Below are positions 52,233 to 62,253 of a DNA stretch of 64,000 bases, in pieces (position 1 is the first letter of the stretch; each line of letters starts with the position of its first letter). The position numbers and the translations under genes were made by a program. The notes under the pieces were generated by a model. That model did no database searches. It was not told where the DNA came from and saw only the letters and a list, made by a program, of their open reading frames with translations. The stretch is from Hydrogenophaga sp. RAC07 (GTDB taxonomy: Bacteria; Pseudomonadota; Gammaproteobacteria; Burkholderiales; Burkholderiaceae_C): positions 2,418,001 to 2,482,000 of the forward strand of contig NZ_CP016449.1 of assembly GCF_001713375.1 (NCBI RefSeq). The letters run 5' to 3'.

Positions 52233-55200
52233 TCAATGGGTCAACGGGGCGGCGGGCACGGGACGGGCGTTGCCGCCGCCACCGGTGGCGAAGCCCTCGA
52301 CGTGCGGAACCTCGCCGTGCTGGCGCAGCGGCCGGTTGCCGGCGAGCTGGCGCAGCAGCACATAGAACACCGGCGTGAGGAACAGGCCGAAGGCGGTGAC
52401 ACCGATCATTCCGGCGAACACGGCCACGCCCATGGCCGAGCGCATCTCGGCGCCCGCGCCAGTGGCCAGCACGAGAGGCAGCACACCCATCACGAACGCC
52501 AGCGAGGTCATGAGGATGGGGCGCAGGCGCAGGCGGCTGGCCTCGATGGCGGCCTGTATGGGTGTGCGCCCGGCAAACTCGAGCTCGCGCGCGAACTCCA
52601 CGATCAGGATCGCGTTCTTCGCCGACAGCCCCACCAGCACGATCAGCCCGATCTGCGTGAACACGTTGTTGTCACCCCCGTCCAGCCACACGCCGGTCAT
52701 GGCCGCGAGCAGGCCCATGGGCACGATCAGGATGATGGACAGCGGCAGCGTGAGGCTTTCGTACTGCGCGGCCAGCACCAGGAACACCAGCAGGATGGCC
52801 AGCGGGAACACCCACAGCGCGGAGTTGCCGGCCAGGATTTCCTGGTAGGTGAGCTCGGTCCACTCGAAGCCGATGCCTTGTGGCAGCGTCTCGGCGGCAA
52901 TGCGCTCGATCGCGTCCTGCGCCTGGCCCGACGAGAAGCCGGGCGCGGGGCCGCCGTTGATGTCGGCCGAGAGGTAGCCGTTGTAGCGCATGGCGCGCTC
53001 GGGACCGAAGCTCGAATTGACCTTCATCAGCGCCGAGAGCGGCACCATTTCGCCCGAGGTGGAGCGCACCTTGAGCAGGCCCACGTCTTCGGCGCGCGCA
53101 CGGAACGGCGCATCGGCCTGGGCGCGCACGCTGTAGGTGCGGCCGAACTGGTTGAAGTCGTTCACGTACAGGCTGCCGAGGTAGATCTGCATGGTGTCGA
53201 AGATGTCGGTCACCGGCACGCCGAGCTGGCGCGCCTTGGTGCGGTCGATGTCGGCGTAGAGCTGCGGCACGTTGACCTGCCAGCTGGTGAACATGCCGGC
53301 GAGTTCGGGCGTCTGGTACGCCTTGGCCATGAAGGCTTTCACGGCCGCGTCCATCGCCTCGAAACCCAGCGAGGCCTTGTCTTCCAGCTGCAGCTTGAAG
53401 CCGCCCGTGGTGCCCAGACCCGCCACCGGCGGCGGCGGGAACATCACGATGAAGGCGTCCTGGATCTGGCCGTAGGCCTGGTTCAGCTGGCCGGCGACGG
53501 CGCCACCGCTCTGGTCGGCGCGTTTGCGCTCGGCAAAGGGCTTGAGCGTGGCGAACACGATGCCGGAGTTCGAACTGTTGGTGAAGCCGTTGATGGACAG
53601 GCCGGGGAAAGCGATGGCGTCTTCCACGTTCGGGTTCTGCCGGGTGATCTCGCCCATGCGCTGGATCACGTCTTCCGTGCGGTCCAGCGTGGCGCCATCG
53701 GGCAACTGCGCGAAACCGATCAGGTACTGCTTGTCCTGCGCGGGCACGAAGCCGCTGGGCACCGCCTTGAACAGGCCGAAGGTCACCCCCACCAGCGCGA
53801 GGTAGATCACCATCATCAGCGCCTTGCGCGAGATGACACGCCCCACGCCGCCACTGTAGGCCTCGGAGCCGCGGTTGAACAGGCGGTTGAAGCCCCGGAA
53901 CAGGCCACCGAAGACACGGTCCATGCCGCGCGTGAGCGTGTCCTTCGGCGCGTCGTGCCCGCGCAGCAGCAAGGCGGCGAGCGCGGGCGACAGCGTGAGC
54001 GAGTTGATCGCCGAGATCACGGTGGAGATCGCGATGGTCACCGCGAACTGTTTGTAGAACTGACCGGTGAGGCCGCTGATGAAGGCCAGCGGCACGAACA
54101 CCGCGACCAGCACCAGCGCAATGGCGATGATGGGACCCGACACCTCTTTCATCGCGCGGTAGGTCGCGTCGCGCGGCGACAGGCCGGCCTCGATGTTGCG
54201 CTCCACGTTCTCCACCACCACGATGGCGTCGTCCACCACGATGCCGATGGCCAGCACGAGGCCGAACAGCGAGAGCGCGTTGATCGAAAAGCCCAGCAGG
54301 TGCAGCACGGCAAACGTGCCCACCACCGACACCGGCACCGCCAGCAGCGGAATGATGGAGGCGCGCCAGGTCTGCAGGAACAGGATCACCACCAGCACCA
54401 CGAGCGCGATGGCTTCGAGCAAGGTCATGACCACCGAGTCGATGGAGGCGCGCACGAACTGCGTGGGGTCGTAGGCGATGCGGTACTCGACGCCTTCGGG
54501 CATGTTTTTCTGCAGCTCCAGCATGGTCGCGCGCACCTGGGCCGAGATCTCCAGCGCGTTGGAGCCCGGCGCCTGGAACACGCCCATGCCCACCGCGGGC
54601 TTGTTGTTGAGCAGCGAGCGCAGCGAGTAGTCGGCCGCGCCCATCTCCAGCCGCGCAATGTCGCGCAGGCGGGTCACGGCGCCGTCGGCACCGGTCTTGA
54701 CGATGATGTCGCCGAACTCTTCTTCGGTCTGCAGGCGGCCCTGGGCGTTGATGGACAACTGCATGTCCACCCCCGGCAGGCCGGGTGAGGCGCCGACCAC
54801 ACCAGCGGCGGCCTGCACGTTCTGGCCACGGATGGAGGCCACCACGTCGCTGGCCGAAAGTCCACGCTGCGCGACCTTCTGCGGGTCGAGCCAGACGCGC
54901 ATGGAGTAGTCACCCCCGCCGAAGATCTGCACCTGGCCCACGCCTTCGATGCGCGCGAGCCGGTCCTTCACGTTCAGCACCGCGTAGTTGCGCAGGTAAT
55001 TGATGTCGTAGCGGTCGTTGGGCGAGACCAGGTGCACCACCATCGTGATGTCGGGCGAGCTCTTGACGGTGGTCACACCCAGGCGACGCACCTCCTCGGG
55101 CAGCCGTGGCTCGGCCTGCGAGACGCGGTTCTGCACCAGCTGCTGGGCCTTGTCGGGGTCGGTGCCGAGCTTGAAGGTGACGGTGAGCGTCATCACCCCG

Positions 55201-55460
55201 TCCGTCGTGGCCTGGCTGCCCATGTAGAGCATGCCTTCCACGCCGTTGATGGATTCCTCCAGCGGCGTGGCCACGGTCTCGGCAATCACCTTGGGGTTGG
55301 CGCCCGGGTACTGGGCGCGCACCACCACCGAGGGCGGCGCCACGTCGGGGTACTCGGAGATCGGCAGGCCGCGCAAGGCGACCAGGCCGGCGATCAGGAT
55401 CAGCAGCGAGAGCACGCCCGCGAAGATCGGCCGATCGATGAAGAATTTCGAGAGGTTCAT
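52233..55460 (-). CDS. RND multidrug efflux permease, HAE1 (AcrB/MexB) family
   Basis: A 1075-residue inner-membrane proton/drug antiporter. N-terminus MNLSKFFIDRPIFAGVLSLLILIAGLVALRGLPISEYPDVAPP is classic HAE1. The fourth helix has GIVVDDAIVVVENVERN with the paired aspartates used in proton relay. It sits 26 bp after the adaptor gene. Length is full. No local TetR repressor is present, so regulation is probably from elsewhere. Confidence 0.95.
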   Translation of the reverse strand: MNLSKFFIDRPIFAGVLSLLILIAGLVALRGLPISEYPDVAPPSVVVRAQYPGANPKVIAETVATPLEESINGVEGMLYMGSQATTDGVMTLTVTFKLGTDPDKAQQLVQNRVSQAEPRLPEEVRRLGVTTVKSSPDITMVVHLVSPNDRYDINYLRNYAVLNVKDRLARIEGVGQVQIFGGGDYSMRVWLDPQKVAQRGLSASDVVASIRGQNVQAAAGVVGASPGLPGVDMQLSINAQGRLQTEEEFGDIIVKTGADGAVTRLRDIARLEMGAADYSLRSLLNNKPAVGMGVFQAPGSNALEISAQVRATMLELQKNMPEGVEYRIAYDPTQFVRASIDSVVMTLLEAIALVVLVVILFLQTWRASIIPLLAVPVSVVGTFAVLHLLGFSINALSLFGLVLAIGIVVDDAIVVVENVERNIEAGLSPRDATYRAMKEVSGPIIAIALVLVAVFVPLAFISGLTGQFYKQFAVTIAISTVISAINSLTLSPALAALLLRGHDAPKDTLTRGMDRVFGGLFRGFNRLFNRGSEAYSGGVGRVISRKALMMVIYLALVGVTFGLFKAVPSGFVPAQDKQYLIGFAQLPDGATLDRTEDVIQRMGEITRQNPNVEDAIAFPGLSINGFTNSSNSGIVFATLKPFAERKRADQSGGAVAGQLNQAYGQIQDAFIVMFPPPPVAGLGTTGGFKLQLEDKASLGFEAMDAAVKAFMAKAYQTPELAGMFTSWQVNVPQLYADIDRTKARQLGVPVTDIFDTMQIYLGSLYVNDFNQFGRTYSVRAQADAPFRARAEDVGLLKVRSTSGEMVPLSALMKVNSSFGPERAMRYNGYLSADINGGPAPGFSSGQAQDAIERIAAETLPQGIGFEWTELTYQEILAGNSALWVFPLAILLVFLVLAAQYESLTLPLSIILIVPMGLLAAMTGVWLDGGDNNVFTQIGLIVLVGLSAKNAILIVEFARELEFAGRTPIQAAIEASRLRLRPILMTSLAFVMGVLPLVLATGAGAEMRSAMGVAVFAGMIGVTAFGLFLTPVFYVLLRQLAGNRPLRQHGEVPHVEGFATGGGGNARPVPAAPLTH

Positions 55461-55486
55461 GGTGTTCTCTTCAATCGCACGACGGC

Positions 55487-56683
55487 TCAGGACCTGGCCA
55501 CGGAAACGGGTGCGTTCATGGGGACATCCTGCGGCTGCACCACGTCACCGGGGCGCACACGCTGCAAACCGTTGACCACGATGCGCTCCCCGGATTTCAG
55601 GCCGCTCAGCACGGTGCGCAGCCCGTCCACCGAAGCGCCCAGCGTGACTTCGCGGTACTCGGTCTTGTCGCCCTCGCCCACCACCAGTACGTACTTCTTG
55701 TTCTGGTCGGTGCCCACCGCACGTTCGCTCACGAGCAGGGTGCGCGCGGTCTGCGGCTGGCCCATGCGGATGCGGGCGAACTGCCCGGGCATCAGGCTGC
55801 CGTCCTTGTTGTCGAAAACGGCGCGCACGCGCACCGTGCCGCTGGCCGGGTCCACCTGGTTGTCGATCAACTGGAGCTGGCCGCTGTAAGGCGTGTCGGT
55901 GGTGGCCGACGTGCCCATCTCCACGGGGATGCGCTCCACCGCGGGCCGGTTGCCACCCGGCAGGCCCTTGAGCGCGCGGGTCACGGTGGACTCGTCGGCG
56001 TCGAAGCTGGCGTAGATAGGGCTGACCGACACCAGCGTGGTGAGCACGGGTGCACCCGGGCCGGCGGCGACCAGGTTGCCCACGGTCACCTCCAGCCGGC
56101 CGATGCGCCCGGCCACCGGCGCACGCACCTGGGTGTAGCCCAGGCTCAGGCGGCTGCTCTGCAGCTGGGCTTGCGCGGCCTTGAGGTTGGCCTCGGCTTC
56201 GCGCAGCGCGCTCTCGCGGTCGTCCAGCTCGCGCCGCGCAATCGCCTTGTCTTCCCACAGGCGGCTGGCCCGCGTCAGCTCGTTGCCGGCATGCGTCACG
56301 CGCGCTTGTGCCGCCACGGTTTGTGCGTCGGCGCGCGCCACGTCCGCCTCATAGGGTGCGGGGTCGATGGAGATGAGCAGGTCGCCCTTGCCCACCAGCG
56401 CGCCTTCGCGGAAATGCGTGGCCTGCACCACCCCGGCCACCCGCGAACGGATGTCCACCCGCTCCACCGCCTCCAGGCGGCCGGAGAACTCTTCCCAGGC
56501 GGCGATGTCACTCTCGGTCACGGTGGCCACGGACACCGGCGCAGGCGGTGGAGCACCGGCGGGTGCGCTGGCCCGGGCGACGCCGGCTTCCTGCAGAAGC
56601 GCGATCCCTGCGAGGGTGACGACGGCCAGGGCTGCGGCGGCGGGCCACCAGAGGCGGCGCTTGAAAGTGGGCAAGTTGGGCAT
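55487..56683 (-). CDS. RND efflux periplasmic adaptor (membrane fusion protein)
   Basis: 398 residues, MexA/AcrA family. A single N-terminal hydrophobic anchor (LWWPAAAALAVVTLAGIALL) precedes lipoyl-like halves (VDIRSRVAGVVQATHFREGALVGKGDLLISIDP and YTQVRAPVAGRIGRLEVTVGNLV), an alpha-helical hairpin between them and a beta-barrel. No lipobox is visible. First gene of the efflux operon. Confidence 0.94.
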   Translation of the reverse strand: MPNLPTFKRRLWWPAAAALAVVTLAGIALLQEAGVARASAPAGAPPPAPVSVATVTESDIAAWEEFSGRLEAVERVDIRSRVAGVVQATHFREGALVGKGDLLISIDPAPYEADVARADAQTVAAQARVTHAGNELTRASRLWEDKAIARRELDDRESALREAEANLKAAQAQLQSSRLSLGYTQVRAPVAGRIGRLEVTVGNLVAAGPGAPVLTTLVSVSPIYASFDADESTVTRALKGLPGGNRPAVERIPVEMGTSATTDTPYSGQLQLIDNQVDPASGTVRVRAVFDNKDGSLMPGQFARIRMGQPQTARTLLVSERAVGTDQNKKYVLVVGEGDKTEYREVTLGASVDGLRTVLSGLKSGERIVVNGLQRVRPGDVVQPQDVPMNAPVSVARS

Positions 56684-56773
56684 GGTTTTTCCTTTTTGAG
56701 GGCGAACGAAGCCGCCCCCGGTGGGTGACCGGGGTTGGCATTTCAGGGGTGGAGGGAAAGGGGACGCGGGCCG

Positions 56774-57622
56774 TCAGGACGGCGGCGGGGTCGCAGGCGG
56801 GGGCGTGGCGGCCTGGAAGAACGCTCTGACATGTTCGCGCACCTCGCCGGCGCACGGACATGCTTCTGTAGGCGACTCCGTCAGCGAGTCGGGCCAGCCG
56901 GTGGACGACGGCAACACGCCGCTGTGCACGGCAATGCCCGCCTCGCGCAGGCGTTCGGCATACGCCAGTGCTTCGTCGCGCATCGGATCGTCACCGCCGG
57001 TGAGGATGAGCGCGGGCGGCAGGCCGGTGAGGCGCTGCGCGCGGGCGGGCACGGCGTAGGGGTGCTCGGCGTCCATGGGGCCGCGCAGGTACTGCTGCCA
57101 GCCGGCCATCCATTTGCAACCGGTGGCCGTGCCCATGGTCTGGCGCAGCGAGGCGGTGGCGTTACATGGGTCCAGCATGGGCGCCACCAGGATCTGCCCG
57201 GCCAGCGGCGGGTGGGCGCGGTCGCGCACCATGAAGGCCACGGCGGCCGCGAGGTTGCCGCCGGCTTCTTCGCCCGCCACAAACAGCGGTGCGCCCGTGC
57301 CGGCCAGGCGGGTGCGCTGCTTGTGCAGCCATTCCAGCGCCGCGTAGCCGGCCTCCACCGCGTCGGGGAAACGGTGCGCGGGCGCCAGCGGGTAGGCCAG
57401 CGAAGCCACCACCGCGCCCGAGCTGGCCAGCAGCTCGGCCAGGCAGGCGCCGCTGTCCAGGTCGCCCGAGACAAAGGCGCCGCCGTGGAAGTGCAGCACC
57501 AGCGGGACCGCGCCGCCGTGCGGCTTCTTGCCCCAGACGCGCAGTTCCAGCGGTGGCGTGCCCGGCACCGACAAGGTCTGTGTCGGTGCCGGCGGGACGA
57601 AGGTGGACGTAGTGGAAACCAT
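56774..57622 (-). CDS. HSL-type alpha/beta hydrolase fold protein lacking the catalytic Ser and His
   Basis: 282 residues. The oxyanion-hole motif HFHGGAF (His 45 to Gly 48) and hormone-sensitive-lipase-like spacing are present, and the acid position is filled (GGDDP, Asp 212). However the nucleophile motif GDSAGG reads GEEAGG (117-122), with Glu 119 in place of Ser, and no His occurs where GxxHGF is expected (LPSSTGWPDS instead). The protein is otherwise intact, so it is probably a pseudoenzyme or uses different chemistry. Divergent from the LysR gene. Start at 57620-57622; an in-frame ATG at 57638-57640 is an alternative. Confidence 0.8.
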   Translation of the reverse strand: MVSTTSTFVPPAPTQTLSVPGTPPLELRVWGKKPHGGAVPLVLHFHGGAFVSGDLDSGACLAELLASSGAVVASLAYPLAPAHRFPDAVEAGYAALEWLHKQRTRLAGTGAPLFVAGEEAGGNLAAAVAFMVRDRAHPPLAGQILVAPMLDPCNATASLRQTMGTATGCKWMAGWQQYLRGPMDAEHPYAVPARAQRLTGLPPALILTGGDDPMRDEALAYAERLREAGIAVHSGVLPSSTGWPDSLTESPTEACPCAGEVREHVRAFFQAATPPPATPPPS

Positions 57623-57685
57623 GGACTGGACTATAGGCATGCGCTTGATGCGGATAAAGCCCTCTGCCACCCCTTGTCTGTTTCC

Positions 57686-57699
57686 ATTGGATGAACAAT
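57686..57699. promoter_or_regulatory. Candidate LysR-type operator
   Basis: ATTG-N6-CAAT, a dyad with the T-N11-A form bound by many LysR regulators, in the 111-bp divergent gap between the hydrolase-like gene and the LysR gene. One short match only, so the call is tentative. Confidence 0.35.
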
Positions 57700-57733
57700 C
57701 CGCCCACAAAACAGCAGATGGTGGGGTGAGGGC

Positions 57734-58645
57734 ATGGATCAGATTCAATCGATACGCGTGTTTGCGCGGGTCGTGGAGGCCGGCACCTTCACCAAGGCGG
57801 CGGAGTCGCTGGACCTGCCCAAGGGCACGGTGACCAAGCTGGTGCAGCACCTGGAGGCGCGCCTGAAGGTCAAGCTGCTCAACCGCACCACGCGGCGCGT
57901 GACCGTCACGCCCGATGGCGCGGCCTACTACGAGCGCACGGCGCGCGTGCTCAACGACCTGGACGACATCGAGGCCAGCATGACCAACGCGCAGGCCAAG
58001 CCCAGCGGGCGCCTGCGCGTGGACGTGGGCACCTCGGTGGCGCGCGAGCTCATCATTCCCGCGCTGGCCGACTTCTACCGCCGATACCCCGACATCCAGC
58101 TCGACCTGGGCGTGACCGACCGCTCGGTGGACCTGCTGGCCGACAACGTGGACTGCGTGATCCGCGGCGGTGAGCTGCTCGACCAGTCGCTCGTGGCGCG
58201 GCGCGTGGCCAACGTGCCGCTGGTGGCGGTGGCCTCGCCCGCCTACCTCAAAGCGCACGGCACACCCACGCACCCGGAGCAACTGGAGAACGAACACGCC
58301 GTGGTGAACCACTTCTCCACCCGCACCGGGCGCCACTACCCGAACGAATTCGAGAAGGACGGCCAGTTGCTGGAAATCTCAGGCCGCCACAAGCTCGCCC
58401 TGAACGAGAGCAACGCGGTGACCACCGCGGTGCTGGCGGGCCTGGGCATCGCGCAGGTGCCCACTTTCACCGCCGAGCCGCTGATCCAGCGCGGCGAGCT
58501 GGTGCCGGTGCTCCGCGACTGGACGGGCCCGGTGATTCCGCTCTACGTGGTCTACCCCCCGAACCGCCACCTGAGCGCGAAGGTGCGGGCGTTTGTGGAG
58601 TGGGTTGCGGAGCTGTTCTCACAGCATCCGCAGCTGGTGCGCTGA
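57734..58645 (+). CDS. LysR family transcriptional regulator
   Basis: 303 residues. Winged helix-turn-helix at 1-60 (MDQIQSIRVFARVVEAGTFTKAAESLDLPKGTVTKLVQHLEARLKVKLLNRTTRRVTVTPDG), then a periplasmic-binding-like effector domain. The variant resembles the CrgA/DsdC-like group common in Burkholderiales. By position it likely controls the divergent hydrolase-like gene. The effector is unknown. Confidence 0.92.
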   Translation: MDQIQSIRVFARVVEAGTFTKAAESLDLPKGTVTKLVQHLEARLKVKLLNRTTRRVTVTPDGAAYYERTARVLNDLDDIEASMTNAQAKPSGRLRVDVGTSVARELIIPALADFYRRYPDIQLDLGVTDRSVDLLADNVDCVIRGGELLDQSLVARRVANVPLVAVASPAYLKAHGTPTHPEQLENEHAVVNHFSTRTGRHYPNEFEKDGQLLEISGRHKLALNESNAVTTAVLAGLGIAQVPTFTAEPLIQRGELVPVLRDWTGPVIPLYVVYPPNRHLSAKVRAFVEWVAELFSQHPQLVR

Positions 58646-58778
58646 CCGCCCCGCCAGGCCCAGGGGCCACCGGGGCCGCGCGGTGGCGATCCCATAAGAT
58701 GTAGCCCCTCACTGAAGCCGGGTCGGGCGAACTGTCCATCGGCCCTTCAGCCCCGGACAACCCACCTGTAAGCCGTTG

Positions 58779-61427
58779 ATGCACAAGGAATCCGCCCTCG
58801 AGGCGCAGGTGCCCGCAGACCTGTCTTCGCACACCCCCATGATGCAGCAGTACTTTGGCCTGAAAGCCGGGTACCCGAACACGCTGCTGTTCTACCGCAT
58901 GGGCGATTTTTACGAGCTGTTCTTTGCCGACGCCGAAAAGGCCGCGCGCCTGCTCGACATCACGCTCACCCAGCGCGGCCAGTCGGGTGGCCAGCCGGTC
59001 GTGATGGCCGGCGTGCCCTTCCATTCGGTCGACACGTATCTGGCGCGGCTGATCAAGCTGGGCGAGTCGGTCGCCATCTGCGAGCAGGTGGGCGACGTGG
59101 CCACGTCCAAAGGGCCGGTGGAACGCAAGGTGGTGCGCGTGGTCACGCCAGGCACGCTGACCGACAGCGAACTGCTGTCCGACAAGACCGAGGCGGTGCT
59201 CATGGCGGTGCACCCCGGCGCGCGCACCGGCTGTGGCCTGGCCTGGATGTCGGTCACGCAGGGCATCGTGTTCCTCGCGCAGTGCGCCAGCGACGAACTC
59301 GCAGACTGGGTGGCGCGCGTGAACCCGGGTGAACTGCTCTACAGCGCCGACACCTCCACCGCATTCGAGAAGACCGTGCTGGCCCTGGCCAGCGCCACCA
59401 ACGGCCAACGCATGGTGGCGGTTCTGCGCCCGGCCTGGGCGTTCGACGCCGGCCTGGGCCAGCGCAAGCTGCTGGAGCAGTTGCAGGCCGCCAGCCTGTC
59501 CGCATGGGATGCACAAGACCTGACGGATGCCCACGCCGCCGCGTCCGCACTCCTCAACTACGCCGAACACACGCAAGGCCGCGCGCTCAGCCACGTCAAG
59601 AGCCTGCAGGTGGCGCGCAGCGGCGAGCTGATCGACCTGCCGCAGAACACCCGGCGCAACCTTGAACTCACGCAGACCCTGCGCGGCGAGACCAGCCCCA
59701 CGCTGTTCTCGCTGCTCGACGTGTGCTGCACCGGCATGGGCAGCCGCGCGCTGCGCAGCTGGCTGCTGGAACCCCGGCGCGACCGCGCCCAGGCGCGCGG
59801 CCGGCTGGCCGCCATCACCACCCTGCGCGGGGGCCTGTGGCAGGGGCTGCGCGCTTCGCTCAAGGGCGCGAGCGACGTGGAACGCATCACCGCGCGCACG
59901 GCCTTGCGCCAGGTCAAGCCACGCGAGCTGGTGGGCCTGGGCCAGACGCTGGAGCGCGCGCGGCAACTCGCTCGCCAGCTCGGCCCGCAGGAGCCCGGCG
60001 GATTGCTGCACGGCATCGGCACCCACCTCACACCGCCCGAGGGCTGCGCCGGGCTGCTGCGCGCCGCCCTGCTCACTGAGCCCGCCGCGCTGGTGCGCGA
60101 CGGTGGCGTGATCGCCGACGGGTTCGATGCCGAGCTCGACGAGCTGCGCGCCATCCAGACCAATTGCGACGGATTCCTGATCGAGCTGGAGCAGCGCGAG
60201 CGCGCACGCACCGGCATCACCAACCTGCGGGTGCAGTTCAACAAGGTGCACGGCTTCTACATCGAAGTCACGCAGGGCCAGGCGGCCAAGGTGCCCGACG
60301 ACTACCGCCGCCGCCAGACGCTCAAGAACGCAGAACGTTTCATCACGCCCGAACTCAAGGCGTTTGAAGACAAGGCGCTCTCGGCACAAGACCGGGCGCT
60401 GGCGCGCGAGAAGTGGCTGTACGAGCAGTTGCTCGACCAGCTGCAGGCCTTCATTGCGCCGCTCACGCAGCTGGCGCGCGCCATGGCCGCGCTCGACGCG
60501 CTGTGCGCGCTGGCCGAGCGTTCGCTCACGCTCAACTGGAGCGCACCGCAGTTCGTGCCCGAACCCTGCATCGACATCCGTGGCGGGCGCCACCCGGTGG
60601 TGGAAGCGCGGCTGAACGAAACCAATGGCGGCAGCTTCATCGCCAACGACACGGTGCTCGGCCCCAAGCAGCGCATGCAGGTGATCACCGGCCCCAACAT
60701 GGGCGGCAAGAGCACCTACATGCGCCAGGTGGCGGTGATCGTGCTGCTGGCCAGCATGGGCAGCTTTGTGCCGGCGGCGGCCTGCCGGCTCGGCCCCGTC
60801 GACGCCATCCACACCCGCATCGGCGCGGCCGACGACCTGGCCAACGCGCAGTCCACTTTCATGGTGGAGATGACCGAAGCCGCGCAGATATTGCATGCGG
60901 CGACACCCGAGAGCCTGGTGCTGATGGACGAGATCGGCCGCGGCACCTCCACCTTCGACGGCCTGGCGCTGGCCGGCGGCATCGCCACCCACCTGCACGA
61001 CAAGTCGCGCGCCTTCACGCTGTTCGCCACCCACTACTTCGAACTGACCGAATTCCCGGCCGGCCACCACGCGGCGGTGAACGTGCATGTGAGCGCTGTG
61101 GAAGCGGGTGGCAAGGCGGGTGGCATCGTCTTTTTGCACCAGATCGAGCCCGGCCCGGCCAGCCGCAGCTACGGCATCCAGGTGGCGCGGCTGGCCGGTG
61201 TGCCCGCCGGCGTGGTGCAGCACGCGCGCCACGCCCTGGCCGCGCTGGAGGCGCAGAGCGAGGAAAGCCGCAGCCAGGTCGACCTGTTTGCGCCGCCACC
61301 TGCGACACTGGAAGCCGACGCGCACCCGCTGCAAAGCGCGCTGGACCGCATCGACCCCGACACCCTGAGCCCGCGCGAAGCGCTGGAGCAGCTCTACACA
61401 CTGAAAAAACTGGCCTCCTCATCATGA
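58779..61427 (+). CDS. mutS: DNA mismatch repair protein MutS
   Basis: Recognises mismatches and recruits MutL. 882 residues from ATG at 58779 (a TTG directly before it is also in frame). The mismatch-binding Phe-x-Glu is Phe 44/Glu 46 in [16 protein letters not shown]. The ATPase domain has Walker [14 protein letters not shown] (about 638-650), signature [14 protein letters not shown] and Walker [17 protein letters not shown]. Its stop overlaps the next start (ATGA at 61424-61427). Confidence 0.97.
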   Translation: MHKESALEAQVPADLSSHTPMMQQYFGLKAGYPNTLLFYRMGDFYELFFADAEKAARLLDITLTQRGQSGGQPVVMAGVPFHSVDTYLARLIKLGESVAICEQVGDVATSKGPVERKVVRVVTPGTLTDSELLSDKTEAVLMAVHPGARTGCGLAWMSVTQGIVFLAQCASDELADWVARVNPGELLYSADTSTAFEKTVLALASATNGQRMVAVLRPAWAFDAGLGQRKLLEQLQAASLSAWDAQDLTDAHAAASALLNYAEHTQGRALSHVKSLQVARSGELIDLPQNTRRNLELTQTLRGETSPTLFSLLDVCCTGMGSRALRSWLLEPRRDRAQARGRLAAITTLRGGLWQGLRASLKGASDVERITARTALRQVKPRELVGLGQTLERARQLARQLGPQEPGGLLHGIGTHLTPPEGCAGLLRAALLTEPAALVRDGGVIADGFDAELDELRAIQTNCDGFLIELEQRERARTGITNLRVQFNKVHGFYIEVTQGQAAKVPDDYRRRQTLKNAERFITPELKAFEDKALSAQDRALAREKWLYEQLLDQLQAFIAPLTQLARAMAALDALCALAERSLTLNWSAPQFVPEPCIDIRGGRHPVVEARLNETNGGSFIANDTVLGPKQRMQVITGPNMGGKSTYMRQVAVIVLLASMGSFVPAAACRLGPVDAIHTRIGAADDLANAQSTFMVEMTEAAQILHAATPESLVLMDEIGRGTSTFDGLALAGGIATHLHDKSRAFTLFATHYFELTEFPAGHHAAVNVHVSAVEAGGKAGGIVFLHQIEPGPASRSYGIQVARLAGVPAGVVQHARHALAALEAQSEESRSQVDLFAPPPATLEADAHPLQSALDRIDPDTLSPREALEQLYTLKKLASSS

Positions 61428-62251
61428 CTTACTGCGTCGCTGTCAAGCTCAACGCCGGCATGGTCTTCCTGTCCGACTCGCGCACCAACGCGGGCCTCGA
61501 CCAGATCAGCACCTTCCGGAAAATGATCGTTTACGAAAAGCCGGGCGACCGCTTCATGTGCCTGCTCTCGGCCGGCAACCTGAGCGTCTCGCAATCGGTG
61601 CGCGAGATCCTGCAGGTGGAACAGCTCGAAGATGTGGATGGAGGCGAGCCCATCACCATCTGGAACGCCAGGAGCATGTTCGACGCCGCGCGCGTGCTGG
61701 GCGCGGCCGTGCGCCACGTGTACGAACGCGACGGCGATTCCCTGCAGCGCGCCGGTGTGGAGTTCAACGTGTCCATGATCTTCGGCGGCCAGATCCAGGG
61801 CGAAGGCATGCGCCTGTTCCAGGTCTATTCGGCTGGCAACTTCATTGAAGCCACGTCGGAAACGCCGTTCTTCCAGGTCGGTGAATCCAAGTACGGCAAG
61901 CCCGTGCTCGACCGCGTCATCACCCCCGAAACCCCGCTGGACGAAGCCGCCAAGTGCGTGCTGGTGTCGATGGACTCCACGCTCAAGTCCAATCTGTCTG
62001 TGGGCCTGCCGCTGGATCTGGTGGTGTACGAAGCCAACCAGCTGCAGTCGGACAAGATCACCTGCATCGACCACGAAAACCCCTACTTCCGCATGCTGCA
62101 CAACACCTGGGGCCAGAAGCTGCGCGAGGTGTTCGACAGCATTGAACACCCGACCTGGGACGGCTCGCACACCGATGTGCCCTTGCTGAGCACCGGTCCC
62201 CATTGTCAGCCGTTGCGAAAGATCACGAACGCCCGGGAAAAGCTGATCTGA
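61424..62251 (+). CDS. Anbu-type proteasome homologue (proteasome-type protease)
   Basis: 275 residues of the Ntn-hydrolase fold. After removal of Met, the first residue is Thr ([23 protein letters not shown]), with Asp at mature position 17 and Lys at 32, matching the proteasomal Thr1/Asp17/Lys33 triad. The length and the [29 protein letters not shown] region fit Anbu (ancestral beta-subunit) rather than HslV. Anbu is usually found with transglutaminase-like, alpha-E and ATP-grasp genes; none is here. Instead it is translationally coupled to mutS. Substrate unknown. Confidence 0.88.
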   Translation: MTYCVAVKLNAGMVFLSDSRTNAGLDQISTFRKMIVYEKPGDRFMCLLSAGNLSVSQSVREILQVEQLEDVDGGEPITIWNARSMFDAARVLGAAVRHVYERDGDSLQRAGVEFNVSMIFGGQIQGEGMRLFQVYSAGNFIEATSETPFFQVGESKYGKPVLDRVITPETPLDEAAKCVLVSMDSTLKSNLSVGLPLDLVVYEANQLQSDKITCIDHENPYFRMLHNTWGQKLREVFDSIEHPTWDGSHTDVPLLSTGPHCQPLRKITNAREKLI

Positions 62252-62253
62252 AC

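Noticed and set aside
51975..54788. A 937-codon plus-strand open frame opposite the RND permease
   Set aside because: Same His/Arg/Gln-rich antisense composition, no start signal, and the minus-strand gene is a full-length HAE1 permease.
58467..61334. A 955-codon minus-strand open frame opposite mutS
   Set aside because: Low-complexity Arg/Gln/Ala/His product without homology; mutS on the plus strand is complete.
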